DNA from: Spirochaetaceae bacterium
GTDB taxonomy: Bacteria; Spirochaetota; Spirochaetia; B11-G9
DNA length: 10,318 nt
Direction: 5' to 3'
Assembly: GCA_030600745.1 (NCBI GenBank)
Contig: JAUVLL010000082.1
Location: forward strand, 1 to 10,318
The notes under the pieces were generated by a model. It saw only the letters and a list, made by a program, of their open reading frames with translations, was not told the origin of the DNA and made no database searches. Each line of letters starts with the position of its first letter. Position 1 is the stretch's first letter. A program made the position numbers and the translations under genes. Below are positions 1 to 6,894 of the stretch, piece after piece.

Positions 1-813
1 AACATCACCGACTTTACCTGCTCTGTATCTCTCCTTAAGATCTTCTATCTCTGCTTTGTTTTTGTTAAACACATCATGATAGATAAATACAGGATTACCC
101 TCTACCTTACCTGGAATATCTGCTCTTATTCTGTTTGGATCGGTATACATTCCATTTACTTTTTTAATAACTGTTTTGTAATCATCTGAAAGATAAATAG
201 CATTGTTCAGGGATTTTGACATCTTTGCATCACCGTCAGTACCAACCAGTGTGGGGACATCACCTATCATAACATCGGGTATCGGGAAAACTTCACCGTA
301 CATTGTATTAAATCGCCGTGCAATCTCTCTTGTCAGTTCAACATGGGCTTCATTATCTTTCCCCACTGGTACTAAATTAGCCCTGGGCATTAGTATATCG
401 GCTGCCTGCAGTACCGGATATCCCAAAAGTCCCAGAGGCATCTCATTAAGATTTGCTGATTTAACCATATCCTTAAGACTTGGAATCCGCTGCAGCCTTG
501 GAACGGTGACAAGGTTTTCGAATATTAGATTCATTTCATAGACTTCATGTACTGCTGACTGGAGATAGATAGTAGACTTTTCCGGATCTATACCGCAGGC
601 CAGATAATCAAGAATCATCTCTCTTGCATTGCCTGCTATGTTTAGTACATCCTCTTTAGTGGGTTTTGTTGTAAGCATATGCAGGTCTGCAATTATAAAA
701 AAACAATTATACTCATCCTGTAGTTTAACTCTGTTTGCCAAAGATCCGACATAATGTCCAATATGCAGTTTTCCAGTGGGTCTGTCCCCTGTAAGTATAC
801 GTTTACGATTCAT
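1..813 (-). CDS. trpS: Tryptophan--tRNA ligase (TrpRS), 3' end cut by window edge
   Basis: This class I aminoacyl-tRNA synthetase charges tRNA-Trp with tryptophan using ATP in the cytoplasm. 271 residues are visible from the ATG at 813; the C-terminal anticodon-binding part lies beyond the left edge (bacterial TrpRS is usually about 330-350 residues). The protein opens with a nucleotide-binding strand ending in GDRPTG, then the class I HIGH motif (HIGH, residues 17-20). A GYPVLQAADIL stretch and a PVGKDNEAHVELTR stretch, both typical of the tryptophan pocket and dimer region, follow. The second class I signature, KMSKS, is at residues 197-201 inside DAKMSKSLNN. An AAGAAGG ribosome binding site lies about 8 bases upstream of the start. 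Only 20 bp separate it from the stop of the upstream membrane-protein gene on the same strand, so the two are probably co-transcribed. The identification is firm; only the missing end is unseen. Confidence 0.96.
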   Translation of the reverse strand, partial: MNRKRILTGDRPTGKLHIGHYVGSLANRVKLQDEYNCFFIIADLHMLTTKPTKEDVLNIAGNAREMILDYLACGIDPEKSTIYLQSAVHEVYEMNLIFENLVTVPRLQRIPSLKDMVKSANLNEMPLGLLGYPVLQAADILMPRANLVPVGKDNEAHVELTREIARRFNTMYGEVFPIPDVMIGDVPTLVGTDGDAKMSKSLNNAIYLSDDYKTVIKKVNGMYTDPNRIRADIPGKVEGNPVFIYHDVFNKNKAEIEDLKERYRAGKVGDV

Positions 814-833
814 TTATTTCCTTCTTGTATGAT

Positions 834-1913
834 TTATGATTTATCCTCTTCGCCTTTATTACTTTTTTCATCTTTAATATGCTCAATTTTTCTTCCACTA
901 CCAATAAGAATACCAACAGGATAGAGAAATGGAATATTCTGACACACAATTTGAACAATTACAGTAAGGGGAACTGCCAGAAACATTCCAACTATACCCC
1001 ATATCCATCCCCAGAAAACAAGTGAAAAAAGGATAACTATAGGACTTATATCCAGTCTGCTTGCCTGCAGTCTCGGATCTATAAAATTACCTATGATCAT
1101 CTGTATTCCAGCCATAGAAACTATAACAGCAACTATTCTTCCTGGCTCAGGGTAGAACTGTATAAAACCCATGAGGATTGTGATGATCATAACTATTGCT
1201 GAACCAATACTTGGAATAAAATTCAATAAAAAAGCAAACACCCCCCACATGGGGGCAAAATCCAGACCGATAATTGTCAAAGACAGCCATACAAGAATAC
1301 CGGTACCGACGCTTATAATAAACTTAAGATTAAGATATTTAACAACCTGACCTGTTATTCGATTTAAGATCCTGCTAATCCGTATCCCATTATCAGTCTT
1401 AAAAGCTAAAATCATTTTTTTGGGTGCAAACGGATTCTCCAGAAGCATGAATATAAGAAAAATCATAATTAAAAGTCCGGAACTTGCAAAGCTTACAAGG
1501 GAACTGGAAAAACTTCCCAGATACCGGAGAAGAGTACCTGACCACTCTATCTGATCAAAAAAATCGTATGAAACGCCAGTCTTATTCTGTATAAATCTGA
1601 CAAGCTCACTATTCAAAATCGAAAATCTCTCAGCATACTTCGGGTATTCCTCTATAAAAGCGGCAATGCTTGACTGAATAAAAAGAACAATCAGGAAAAC
1701 TACCCCGAAAACAACTGCAATTACAATTATTGCAGATAGATTCCTGGGAATATGTATTTTATGGAGAATATTAATTAAAGGATTTAAAGTAACTGCCATA
1801 ATCCCTGCAATAACCATGGGAAGCATAACACCTGCCGCAAGCTTCATCACTGCTCCAAGGAGTACAAGAGTTATTACTCCGAGTAACACTGTTTCAACCT
1901 TTTCAAACTTCAT
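834..1913 (-). CDS. AI-2E (PerM/TqsA-like) family membrane transporter
   Basis: This is an integral inner-membrane protein of the AI-2E exporter superfamily. Members include E. coli TqsA, linked to autoinducer-2 export, and proteins linked to ion/proton antiport; the substrate here cannot be deduced. At 359 residues it is normal family length. Hydrophobic segments lie at about residues 8-44 (two helices), 58-82, 138-158, 197-218, 220-252, 258-276 and 288-325, with a soluble loop at about 85-130. Family hallmarks are LNFIPSIGS (about 229-238) and GNFIDPRL followed by a Trp/Gly-rich FWGWIWGIVG helix and AVPLT (about 275-316). The tail is charged (KDEKSNKGEEDKS). The start at 1913 aligns with the usual start of the family, but there is no Shine-Dalgarno sequence before it (the preceding bases read TATCCCTGT). 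It may be poorly translated or have a very short leader. trpS follows 20 bp downstream. Confidence 0.93.
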   Translation of the reverse strand: MKFEKVETVLLGVITLVLLGAVMKLAAGVMLPMVIAGIMAVTLNPLINILHKIHIPRNLSAIIVIAVVFGVVFLIVLFIQSSIAAFIEEYPKYAERFSILNSELVRFIQNKTGVSYDFFDQIEWSGTLLRYLGSFSSSLVSFASSGLLIMIFLIFMLLENPFAPKKMILAFKTDNGIRISRILNRITGQVVKYLNLKFIISVGTGILVWLSLTIIGLDFAPMWGVFAFLLNFIPSIGSAIVMIITILMGFIQFYPEPGRIVAVIVSMAGIQMIIGNFIDPRLQASRLDISPIVILFSLVFWGWIWGIVGMFLAVPLTVIVQIVCQNIPFLYPVGILIGSGRKIEHIKDEKSNKGEEDKS

Positions 1914-2229
1914 ACAGGGATACTAACATTTAAATTGAGTTCTGGTAAACAGTAAAAAATTGAGAGAGCCTGAATTAAGGGATAGCTATTACCTCTAATT
2001 CGAGTAGATTTGCTATTGCATGGAAAAGAAAGGGGTTCTTTCTGTACCTTTACTTCTGCCTCTTCTCTTGTCCATACTCTATTAAATGTTCAATGCATCA
2101 GAAATCTTTTTAAGGGTTGCAGGAGATGGCATAGCTCTACCACTTTCCAGCTGTGATAAAAAACTTGAACTTACATCCAATTTTTCTGCCAGAATTGCAA
2201 ATATTACTCGTAAAAGAGTTGATTAAACC
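1914..2229. other. Intergenic spacer between AI-2E gene and fab promoter
   Basis: Apart from the HTH remnant, no convincing gene is seen in this stretch of about 316 bp. Minus-strand reading frames at 1920-2080 are interrupted by stops. The minus-strand promoter for the AI-2E/trpS unit should lie close to 1914-1960. Weak candidates there are TTTACT with 17 bases to TTAAAT, or TTTACC with 18 bases to TAGTAT, each 4 of 6 matches to consensus. Both would give a very short or absent leader. No terminator hairpin or riboswitch-like fold was recognised. Confidence 0.4.
2082..2222 (-). pseudogene. Remnant of an XRE-family helix-turn-helix regulator
   Basis: A short open stretch of 46 codons between two in-frame stops on the minus strand reads as the core of an XRE/Cro-type DNA-binding domain. 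It contains LAEKLDVSSSFLSQLESGR, then AMPSPATLKKISDALNI and a stop. That matches the family pattern of helix 2, turn, recognition helix (SxSFLSQLExGR) and the P-S-xxTLxKIxxAL helices. The upstream first helix is missing: before LAEKL the reading is STLLRVIFAI preceded by a stop, and there is no ATG or clear ribosome binding site. The only in-frame alternative would be a TTG at 2180, giving about 33 residues without helix 1. It therefore looks like a truncated, decayed regulator gene rather than a working one. It sits about 60 bp from the fabH promoter, so the ancestor could have been a local regulator; that is inference. Confidence 0.6.
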
Positions 2230-2258
2230 TTGATAAAACCTTTTTTCTGGTGTACTAT
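2230..2258 (+). promoter_or_regulatory. Predicted sigma70-type promoter of the fab operon
   Basis: A -35 box TTGATA (2230-2235, 5 of 6 consensus) is followed by exactly 17 bases and a -10 box TACTAT (2253-2258, 4 of 6). The predicted start point is near 2265, about 50 bases before the fabH ATG. It overlaps the left arm of the inverted repeat at 2263-2283, a usual place for a repressor site. Assigned by eye from spacing and consensus. Confidence 0.6.
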
Positions 2259-2262
2259 GCTG

Positions 2263-2283
2263 TTGTCGGTTTCTAACCGACAA
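2263..2283. promoter_or_regulatory. Perfect 9-bp inverted repeat at the fabH promoter (candidate operator)
   Basis: The arms TTGTCGGTT (2263-2271) and AACCGACAA (2275-2283) are exact reverse complements separated by TCT. The element covers the predicted transcription start and ends 22 bases before the fabH ribosome binding site. A dyad with an odd, short centre is typical of a dimeric repressor site. As RNA it would need a three-base loop, which is less favourable. It does not resemble by eye the FapR, FabR or FabT sites known in other bacteria. The regulator is not identifiable from this window. Confidence 0.6.
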
Positions 2284-2315
2284 AAGTGAAAAATAATAAA
2301 ATTTTAGGAGTAATT

Positions 2316-3299
2316 ATGAATGTATACATTCGTTCGATTGGAGCGTATATCCCTGAAAACCGGGTAACAAATGATGAATTATCAAAGACAATGGATACAT
2401 CTGATGAGTGGATAAAATCACACACCGGAATTGAAGTAAGACATATTGCTGCAGATGGTGTAACAACTTCCGATATGGCTGTCAGCGCAGCAAAACTTGC
2501 ACTCGAAAGAGGTGGATTAACAGCAGAAGATCTGGATATGATAATACTAACAACTGCAACACCCGATTATATAGGGTTTCCGGCAACTGCCTGTGTTGTA
2601 CAGGATAAATTAGGTGCAAAAAATGCAGGTGCTTTCGATATGGTAGCCGGTTGTACAGGTTTTATCTATGCTGTCGATAATGCAAAAAATATGATTTTAA
2701 CGGGTACTGCAAAACATGTTCTGATAGTCAGCTCAGAATTACTAACAAAGATCTCTAATATGCAGGACCGGGATACAGCAGTGCTTTTTGGAGATGGTGC
2801 AGGGGCAGTAATCCTTAGTGAATCATTAAATGATGAAAGTTCTGTAGAACATGCTATTCTAAAATCAGATGGTTCGGGTGCAGAAGTACTTATGAGAAAA
2901 GTCGGTGGTATAAAATATCCTTTCGAAGACGGGAAAACAACTTTTAATGATACTGCCCTGTATATGGATGGGCAGGCTGTGTATAAATTTGCTGTAAAAG
3001 TAAATACAAAACTAATAAAAGAACTTTTAGAAAGGAGCAACCTTTCGATTGATGATATAAGCTGGATAGTTCCGCATCAGGCTAATATAAGAATACTTCA
3101 GGCTGCAGCAAAAAGATTAAGAATACCTCTCGAAAAATTTTATTTCAACCTTATGGAATATGCAAATACTTCTTCTGCATCAATACCAATAGCTCTCAAC
3201 GAAATGTACGAAAAAGGGGAGATGAAAAGGGGTGACCAAATCCTGCTTACGGGATTTGGAGCCGGTCTTACTTACGGCGGGACTATTATAAAGTGGTAA
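2316..3299 (+). CDS. fabH: 3-oxoacyl-ACP synthase III (KAS III, FabH)
   Basis: This thiolase-fold enzyme condenses an acyl-CoA primer with malonyl-ACP to start fatty acid chains in the cytoplasm. With the ATG at 2316 the protein is 327 residues, normal for FabH. The catalytic triad is complete: Cys113 in AGCTGF, His254 in VPHQAN and Asn284 in EYANTSSAS. The conserved DTSDEWI...TGI...RHIA block (residues 27-45) and the GFGAGLTYG end (313-321) are also present. I chose 2316 rather than the in-frame GTG at 2286. AGGAG (2306-2310) lies 5 bases before this ATG, the GTG has no ribosome binding site and would start next to the operator-like repeat, and FabH proteins begin near this point. It is the first gene of the fab cluster, read from the predicted promoter at 2230-2258; fabD follows after 52 bp. 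The primer preference (acetyl or branched) cannot be told from the sequence alone. Confidence 0.97.
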   Translation: MNVYIRSIGAYIPENRVTNDELSKTMDTSDEWIKSHTGIEVRHIAADGVTTSDMAVSAAKLALERGGLTAEDLDMIILTTATPDYIGFPATACVVQDKLGAKNAGAFDMVAGCTGFIYAVDNAKNMILTGTAKHVLIVSSELLTKISNMQDRDTAVLFGDGAGAVILSESLNDESSVEHAILKSDGSGAEVLMRKVGGIKYPFEDGKTTFNDTALYMDGQAVYKFAVKVNTKLIKELLERSNLSIDDISWIVPHQANIRILQAAAKRLRIPLEKFYFNLMEYANTSSASIPIALNEMYEKGEMKRGDQILLTGFGAGLTYGGTIIKW

Positions 3300-3318
3300 A
3301 TATTTTTTTTAATTCATA

Positions 3319-3333
3319 TCGGCCTATGACCGA
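3319..3333. promoter_or_regulatory. Second TCGG-N7-CCGA dyad, upstream of fabD
   Basis: TCGG (3319-3322) and CCGA (3330-3333) are separated by 7 bases, exactly the geometry of the core of the repeat at the fabH promoter (TCGG 2266-2269, CCGA 2277-2280). Over 21 aligned positions 14 agree. It lies between the fabH stop and the fabD ribosome binding site, 7 bases before GGAGG. It could be an auxiliary binding site. No clear promoter was seen next to it. Confidence 0.4.
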
Positions 3334-3351
3334 AAAACTTGGAGGAACAAA

Positions 3352-4275
3352 TTGAAACGTATTTATTTATTTCCAGGCCAGGGGGCACAATACCCCGGGA
3401 TGTGTAAAGATTTTTATGATAAATCAGAAACAGTAAAAGATCTGTTCAAAATTGCAGACGAAGTTACAGGAAGAAATGTAAAAACTCTTCTATTCGACGG
3501 GACAGCTGAGGATCTTAAACAAACAGAGAATACCCAAATTGCAATTACATTGATGAATTTGTCTATTAGACGGTATCTTATCGATAATGGTGTAAAGGCT
3601 GATGGTGCAGCAGGATTTTCTCTGGGTGAATTTTCTGCAATGGTTGAAGCAGGGATTCTCACCGAGGAACAGGTGCTGCCTATGGTTATCGAAAGAGGTG
3701 AAATAATGGCCGGAGTTGCTAAAGAAAACCCTGATCTGGCAGGAGGATCTGCAATGGCTGCTGTTATTGGAATGACTTCTGAAGATGTAAGTTCTAATAT
3801 TGAGGGTGTAGAAGATGCTTATGCGGCAAATTTCAATGCTCCTACTCAAACAGTAATATCCGGCACAGCTGCCGGTATAGAAGCAGCAACTAACAAACTT
3901 AAAGAGGCAGGTGCAAGACGAATAATACCATTGAAGGTATCCGGTCCGTTTCATACACCATTACTTAATGATGCAAAAAAATATTTTATGGAATATATTT
4001 CCAGGTTTGAGTTCAAAGATCCAATTAAACCTATGTACTCAAATGTAACAGGAAAGAGGGTCGGTTCCGGAATTGAAGCTAAAGAACTCTCCGGCCTGCA
4101 GGTTATATCTCCCGTTAAATGGGTTAATATAGAAGAAAATATACTAACAGAAGGTTTTGATTCAATTATAGAGGTTGGACCGGGAAAAGTTCTTACCGGA
4201 TTCTGGAAATCTGCATCAAAAGAGATTAGCTGCATAGTAACAGGAACATTGGAAGCAACAGATAAAATTAGCTAA
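3352..4275 (+). CDS. fabD: Malonyl-CoA:ACP transacylase (FabD)
   Basis: This enzyme transfers malonyl from CoA to acyl carrier protein, supplying the extender for FabH and FabF. It has 307 residues, the usual length. The start is TTG at 3352 with a strong GGAGG (3341-3345) 6 bases upstream. The protein begins at the family's conserved FPGQGAQ (residues 7-13), so a later start would remove it. The catalytic serine is Ser90 in GFSLGE, with Arg115 (ERGE), His201 (GPFHTPL) and Gln250 (LQVISPVKW). These are the four residues used by the E. coli enzyme, at nearly identical spacing. The residue before the nucleophile is Phe where His is most common (GHSLGE). Other bacterial FabD proteins vary there, so activity is expected. 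The gene lies 52 bp after fabH and 15 bp before fabG, consistent with one operon. A TCGG-N7-CCGA dyad sits just before its ribosome binding site. Confidence 0.97.
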   Translation: MKRIYLFPGQGAQYPGMCKDFYDKSETVKDLFKIADEVTGRNVKTLLFDGTAEDLKQTENTQIAITLMNLSIRRYLIDNGVKADGAAGFSLGEFSAMVEAGILTEEQVLPMVIERGEIMAGVAKENPDLAGGSAMAAVIGMTSEDVSSNIEGVEDAYAANFNAPTQTVISGTAAGIEAATNKLKEAGARRIIPLKVSGPFHTPLLNDAKKYFMEYISRFEFKDPIKPMYSNVTGKRVGSGIEAKELSGLQVISPVKWVNIEENILTEGFDSIIEVGPGKVLTGFWKSASKEISCIVTGTLEATDKIS

Positions 4276-4290
4276 AAATAGGAGTTTAGA

Positions 4291-5034
4291 ATGCTATTAG
4301 AAGGTAAAAAAGCCCTGGTAACAGGTGGAGCCCGGGGAATTGGAAAGGAAATTGTAATCTCCTTTCTTAACAATGGTGCGACCGTATATTTTATAGATCT
4401 CAATCCAAGTGAATATATGGATGAGTATGAAAAACTTGCAGCAAAAACAGGTCAGAAAGTAGTTTTCAAACAGGCAAATGTTGCAGATGAAGAACAAATT
4501 TCAAGTGTAGTGAATGAGATACTCGAAGAAAGCGGAGGTCTGGATGTACTTGTAAACAATGCAGGAATTACCAGAGACGGTCTTTTCTTTCGTATGTCTT
4601 CAAAAGACTGGAATGATGTTTTAACTATTAATCTTACTAGTGCTTTTTATATTTCAAAAATAGTTTCAAGGGCAATGGCAAAACAAAAATCGGGATCTAT
4701 TATAAATGTAGCATCTATTGTCGGTATTATTGGTAATGCAGGACAGGTAAACTACTCTGCCTCAAAAGCAGGTCTGATAGGCTTTACAAAGAGCCTCTCA
4801 AGAGAGCTCGGCAGGAAAAATGTTCGTGTAAATGCAATTGCTCCCGGATTTATTAAAACACCAATGACAGACAAACTAAATGAAAAACAGACAGCAGATC
4901 TTGCTAATCAGATTCCTATGGGAAGGCTGGGAAAACCGGAAGAGGTTGCAAAAGTGACCCTTTTTCTTGCATCAGATCTTGCATCATACGTAACCGGTCA
5001 GGCAGTGCATATTACCGGTGGACTGGGAATGTAG
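4291..5034 (+). CDS. fabG: 3-oxoacyl-ACP reductase (FabG)
   Basis: This short-chain dehydrogenase/reductase reduces 3-oxoacyl-ACP to 3-hydroxyacyl-ACP, the first reduction of each elongation cycle. Length is 247 residues, normal for FabG. The Rossmann motif TGGARGIG is at residues 11-18, NNAG at 89-92, and the catalytic set is Asn114, Ser142, Tyr155 and Lys159 (YSASK). The conserved NAIAPGFIKTPMT and the TGQAVHITGGLGM end are present. An unusual detail is Asp36 at the end of the second strand (YFIDLN). In SDR enzymes an acidic residue there usually favours NADH. Most FabG proteins use NADPH, and Arg15 in the glycine motif would favour NADPH, so cofactor use is uncertain. A GGAG (4281-4284) lies 6 bases upstream. 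Being located among fabD and fabF makes the FabG role, rather than another SDR, very likely. Confidence 0.96.
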   Translation: MLLEGKKALVTGGARGIGKEIVISFLNNGATVYFIDLNPSEYMDEYEKLAAKTGQKVVFKQANVADEEQISSVVNEILEESGGLDVLVNNAGITRDGLFFRMSSKDWNDVLTINLTSAFYISKIVSRAMAKQKSGSIINVASIVGIIGNAGQVNYSASKAGLIGFTKSLSRELGRKNVRVNAIAPGFIKTPMTDKLNEKQTADLANQIPMGRLGKPEEVAKVTLFLASDLASYVTGQAVHITGGLGM

Positions 5035-5049
5035 AGACTTTCCGATTAG

Positions 5050-5058
5050 TGTTACAAT
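5050..5058 (+). promoter_or_regulatory. Possible extended -10 promoter before fabF
   Basis: The 96-bp gap between fabG and fabF contains TG-T-TACAAT, an extended -10 arrangement (TACAAT matches 5 of 6). The -35 position, 17 bases upstream (5030-5035, TGTAGA), is poor. The predicted start point is near 5065, leaving a leader of about 65 bases. This could give fabF-fabZ extra expression. AT-rich sequence produces such matches by chance, so support is modest. Confidence 0.3.
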
Positions 5059-5130
5059 ATATTTTATGTACCACTGGAAATGAAGGAAAGTGCTCGATAG
5101 CGATAAAGATAAAGGTAAAAGGGGAATATA

Positions 5131-6375
5131 ATGGATAGAAGAGTAGTAGTAACGGGGATGGGTACTATAAATCCCCTCTCACATAATGTAGAAGATCTTT
5201 GGAGCGCAATTAAGGCCGGTAAATCAGGCATTGGACCAATAACAAAATTCGACACCACCGAGTTTCCTTCCAAAATTGCGGGCGAAGTAAAAGATTTCAA
5301 CCCATCTGATTTTATTGATTCAAAAGAACACAGAAAAATGGGTTTGTTTACCAAATTTGCTGTAGCCGGTGCGGTGGAGGCCATGAAACAGGCAGGTCTG
5401 GACAAAGGAAATATTGAACCGTACCGTTCCAGTGTAATACTGGGTAACGGAATTGGAGGTTTTGAAATTATTGAGGATGCACACAGAGTTTTATTTGAAA
5501 AGGGTCCCAGGAGAATTCCTCCTATGACAATTCCCAAATTATTGTCTAATGAAGGTCCCGGCAATGTTGCCATAAGGTTTGGCTTTAAAGGCCCATCTTA
5601 TGTTGTAACAACAGCTTGTGCTTCTTCTACGGATGCTATTGGTCAGGCAATGAATGCCGTACGAACAGGTCTCTCTGATGTTGTTATAACCGGCGGAACA
5701 GAGGCGGCTATTACAGAACTTGGAGTAGGCGGTTTCTGTGTATTAAAGGCACTTAGTACAAAACGTAATGATGACCCTGAAAAAGCATGCCGCCCTTTTG
5801 ATGATGATCGTGATGGTTTTATATTAGCTGAAGGTTCCGGTATTCTGGTTCTTGAGGAACTTGAACATGCAAAAGCACGTGGTGCAAATATTCTGGCAGA
5901 AATTGCCGGATATGGAGCTACATGCGATGCATTCCATCTTACAGCACCAAATTCAGATGCTATTGCAGCTTCAACAGCCATGGCTGGTGCAATAAAAGAT
6001 GCAGGCCTCCAGCCTTCAGATATTGATTATGTTAATGCTCATGGGACATCTACACCTACAAATGATCCATTAGAGACAAAGGCAATTAAACTTGCTTTAG
6101 GAGACCATGCTTATAAAACTAAAATATCTTCTACAAAATCCATGACTGGTCACCTTGTAGGTGCTGCTGGTGGGATAGAAGCTATTATCAGTATTAAAGC
6201 CATACAGGATCAGTTTTTTCCGGGGACCCTTAATCTTGAAAATCCTGCAGAGGGATGTGATCTGGACTATGTACCAGGTCTGGGAGTACCAGGTAAGATT
6301 AAAACTGTTATGTCCAATTCCCTGGGATTCGGAGGGCATAACGGAACACTTGTCTTCAGGGAGTATGTTGAATGA
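5131..6375 (+). CDS. fabF: 3-oxoacyl-ACP synthase II (KAS II, FabF)
   Basis: This decarboxylating condensing enzyme adds two carbons from malonyl-ACP to a growing acyl-ACP. Length is 414 residues, typical. The catalytic residues are Cys163 (TACASSTDA), His304 (NAHGTSTPTND) and His341 with Lys336 (KSMTGHLVGAAGG). The gating phenylalanine of KAS II is Phe400 within SLGFGGHNG; the same loop usually reads GFGGTN, so His replaces Thr here. The N-terminal VVVTGMG start is standard, and AAGGGG (5119-5124) supports the ATG at 5131. It follows fabG by 96 bp, a gap that often holds acpP in other bacteria but cannot hold it here. Its stop overlaps the fabZ start in an ATGA, indicating translational coupling. 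FabB (KAS I) is less likely given length and motif detail, but KAS I and II are not cleanly separable by eye. Confidence 0.95.
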   Translation: MDRRVVVTGMGTINPLSHNVEDLWSAIKAGKSGIGPITKFDTTEFPSKIAGEVKDFNPSDFIDSKEHRKMGLFTKFAVAGAVEAMKQAGLDKGNIEPYRSSVILGNGIGGFEIIEDAHRVLFEKGPRRIPPMTIPKLLSNEGPGNVAIRFGFKGPSYVVTTACASSTDAIGQAMNAVRTGLSDVVITGGTEAAITELGVGGFCVLKALSTKRNDDPEKACRPFDDDRDGFILAEGSGILVLEELEHAKARGANILAEIAGYGATCDAFHLTAPNSDAIAASTAMAGAIKDAGLQPSDIDYVNAHGTSTPTNDPLETKAIKLALGDHAYKTKISSTKSMTGHLVGAAGGIEAIISIKAIQDQFFPGTLNLENPAEGCDLDYVPGLGVPGKIKTVMSNSLGFGGHNGTLVFREYVE

Positions 6376-6791
6376 AAGATCCAAAAGAATTACTGCCCCA
6401 CAGAGATCCATTTCTTTTTGTGGATGAGCTTACAGAAGTAAGTAAAGATAAAATAACATGTAAAAGAATATATACAGATGCTGAATTCTTTTTTAAAGGT
6501 CATTTCCCTGAATATCCTGTAGTACCAGGTGTTATCCTGGTTGAATCCATGGCTCAGTGCGGGGGTGCAGGTATTAAAGAATTAGGTATTTTAAATGATG
6601 ATGCTCTTTTTTTTCTGGCTACTATTGAAAAAGCAAAGTTTAGAAAACAAGTAGTACCTGGTGATGAAGTGAGATTTGAAATAGAAAATGTTAGAATCTC
6701 TCCTAAACTGCTGAAACAGAAAGGAAAAGCTTATGTAGTAGATGAAGTTGCTGCTGAAGCAGAATGGCTCTGCATTGTTGGTACGAAGTAG
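6372..6791 (+). CDS. fabZ: 3-hydroxyacyl-ACP dehydratase (FabZ)
   Basis: This hot-dog-fold enzyme removes water from 3-hydroxyacyl-ACP to give trans-2-enoyl-ACP. It has 139 residues, normal for FabZ. The N-terminal LLPHRDPFLFVD block (residues 7-18) is the family signature. The active site is His44 in GHFPEYPVVPGV and Glu58 in LVESMAQ; a glutamate here indicates FabZ, since FabA has aspartate. A central helix and the FRKQVVPGDEVRFE strand follow as expected. The ATG overlaps the fabF stop by 4 bases, and a GGGAG lies about 10 bases upstream, within the end of fabF. It is the last gene of the cluster: a hairpin follows 12 bases after the stop. No isomerase-specific features are visible, so whether it helps make unsaturated acids is unknown. 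Confidence 0.95.
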   Translation: MKDPKELLPHRDPFLFVDELTEVSKDKITCKRIYTDAEFFFKGHFPEYPVVPGVILVESMAQCGGAGIKELGILNDDALFFLATIEKAKFRKQVVPGDEVRFEIENVRISPKLLKQKGKAYVVDEVAAEAEWLCIVGTK

Positions 6792-6802
6792 TTTTTTTCC
6801 AA

Positions 6803-6823
6803 GGGCAGCTTATACAGCTGTCC
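6803..6823 (+). terminator. Hairpin after fabZ, probable end of fab operon
   Basis: GGGCAGCT (6803-6810) pairs with AGCTGTCC (6816-6823) around a TATAC loop: 8 pairs including one G-T wobble. It starts 12 bases after the fabZ stop. The sequence after it (GTGTTTTATATT) is a weak T tract, so termination may be partial or factor-assisted, with possible read-through into trmJ. Confidence 0.5.
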
Positions 6824-6894
6824 GTGTTTTATATTCAATTAAAAAACAGGCCTGATCCTTTACTAAAATTGAAAAAAAAATTAGAGTCCTTTGA

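Noticed and set aside
203..541. Plus-strand open frame of 112 codons
   Set aside because: It is the antisense shadow of trpS, including its KMSKS region, with no domain-like features.
2286..2315. Upstream GTG that would lengthen FabH by 10 residues
   Set aside because: It has no ribosome binding site and lies right after the operator-like repeat; the ATG at 2316 has AGGAG 5 bases before it and fits the family start.
4055..4075. A further TCGG...CCGG near-match inside fabD as a third operator
   Set aside because: The half-sites abut without the 7-base spacing and the sequence is coding.
5064..5573. Minus-strand frame of 169 codons covering the start of fabF
   Set aside because: It is an antisense shadow of fabF, whose catalytic motifs and length are clear.
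6847..6854. CAGGCCTG palindrome upstream of trmJ as an operator
   Set aside because: Only 8 bp, no extension of symmetry and no convincing promoter beside it.
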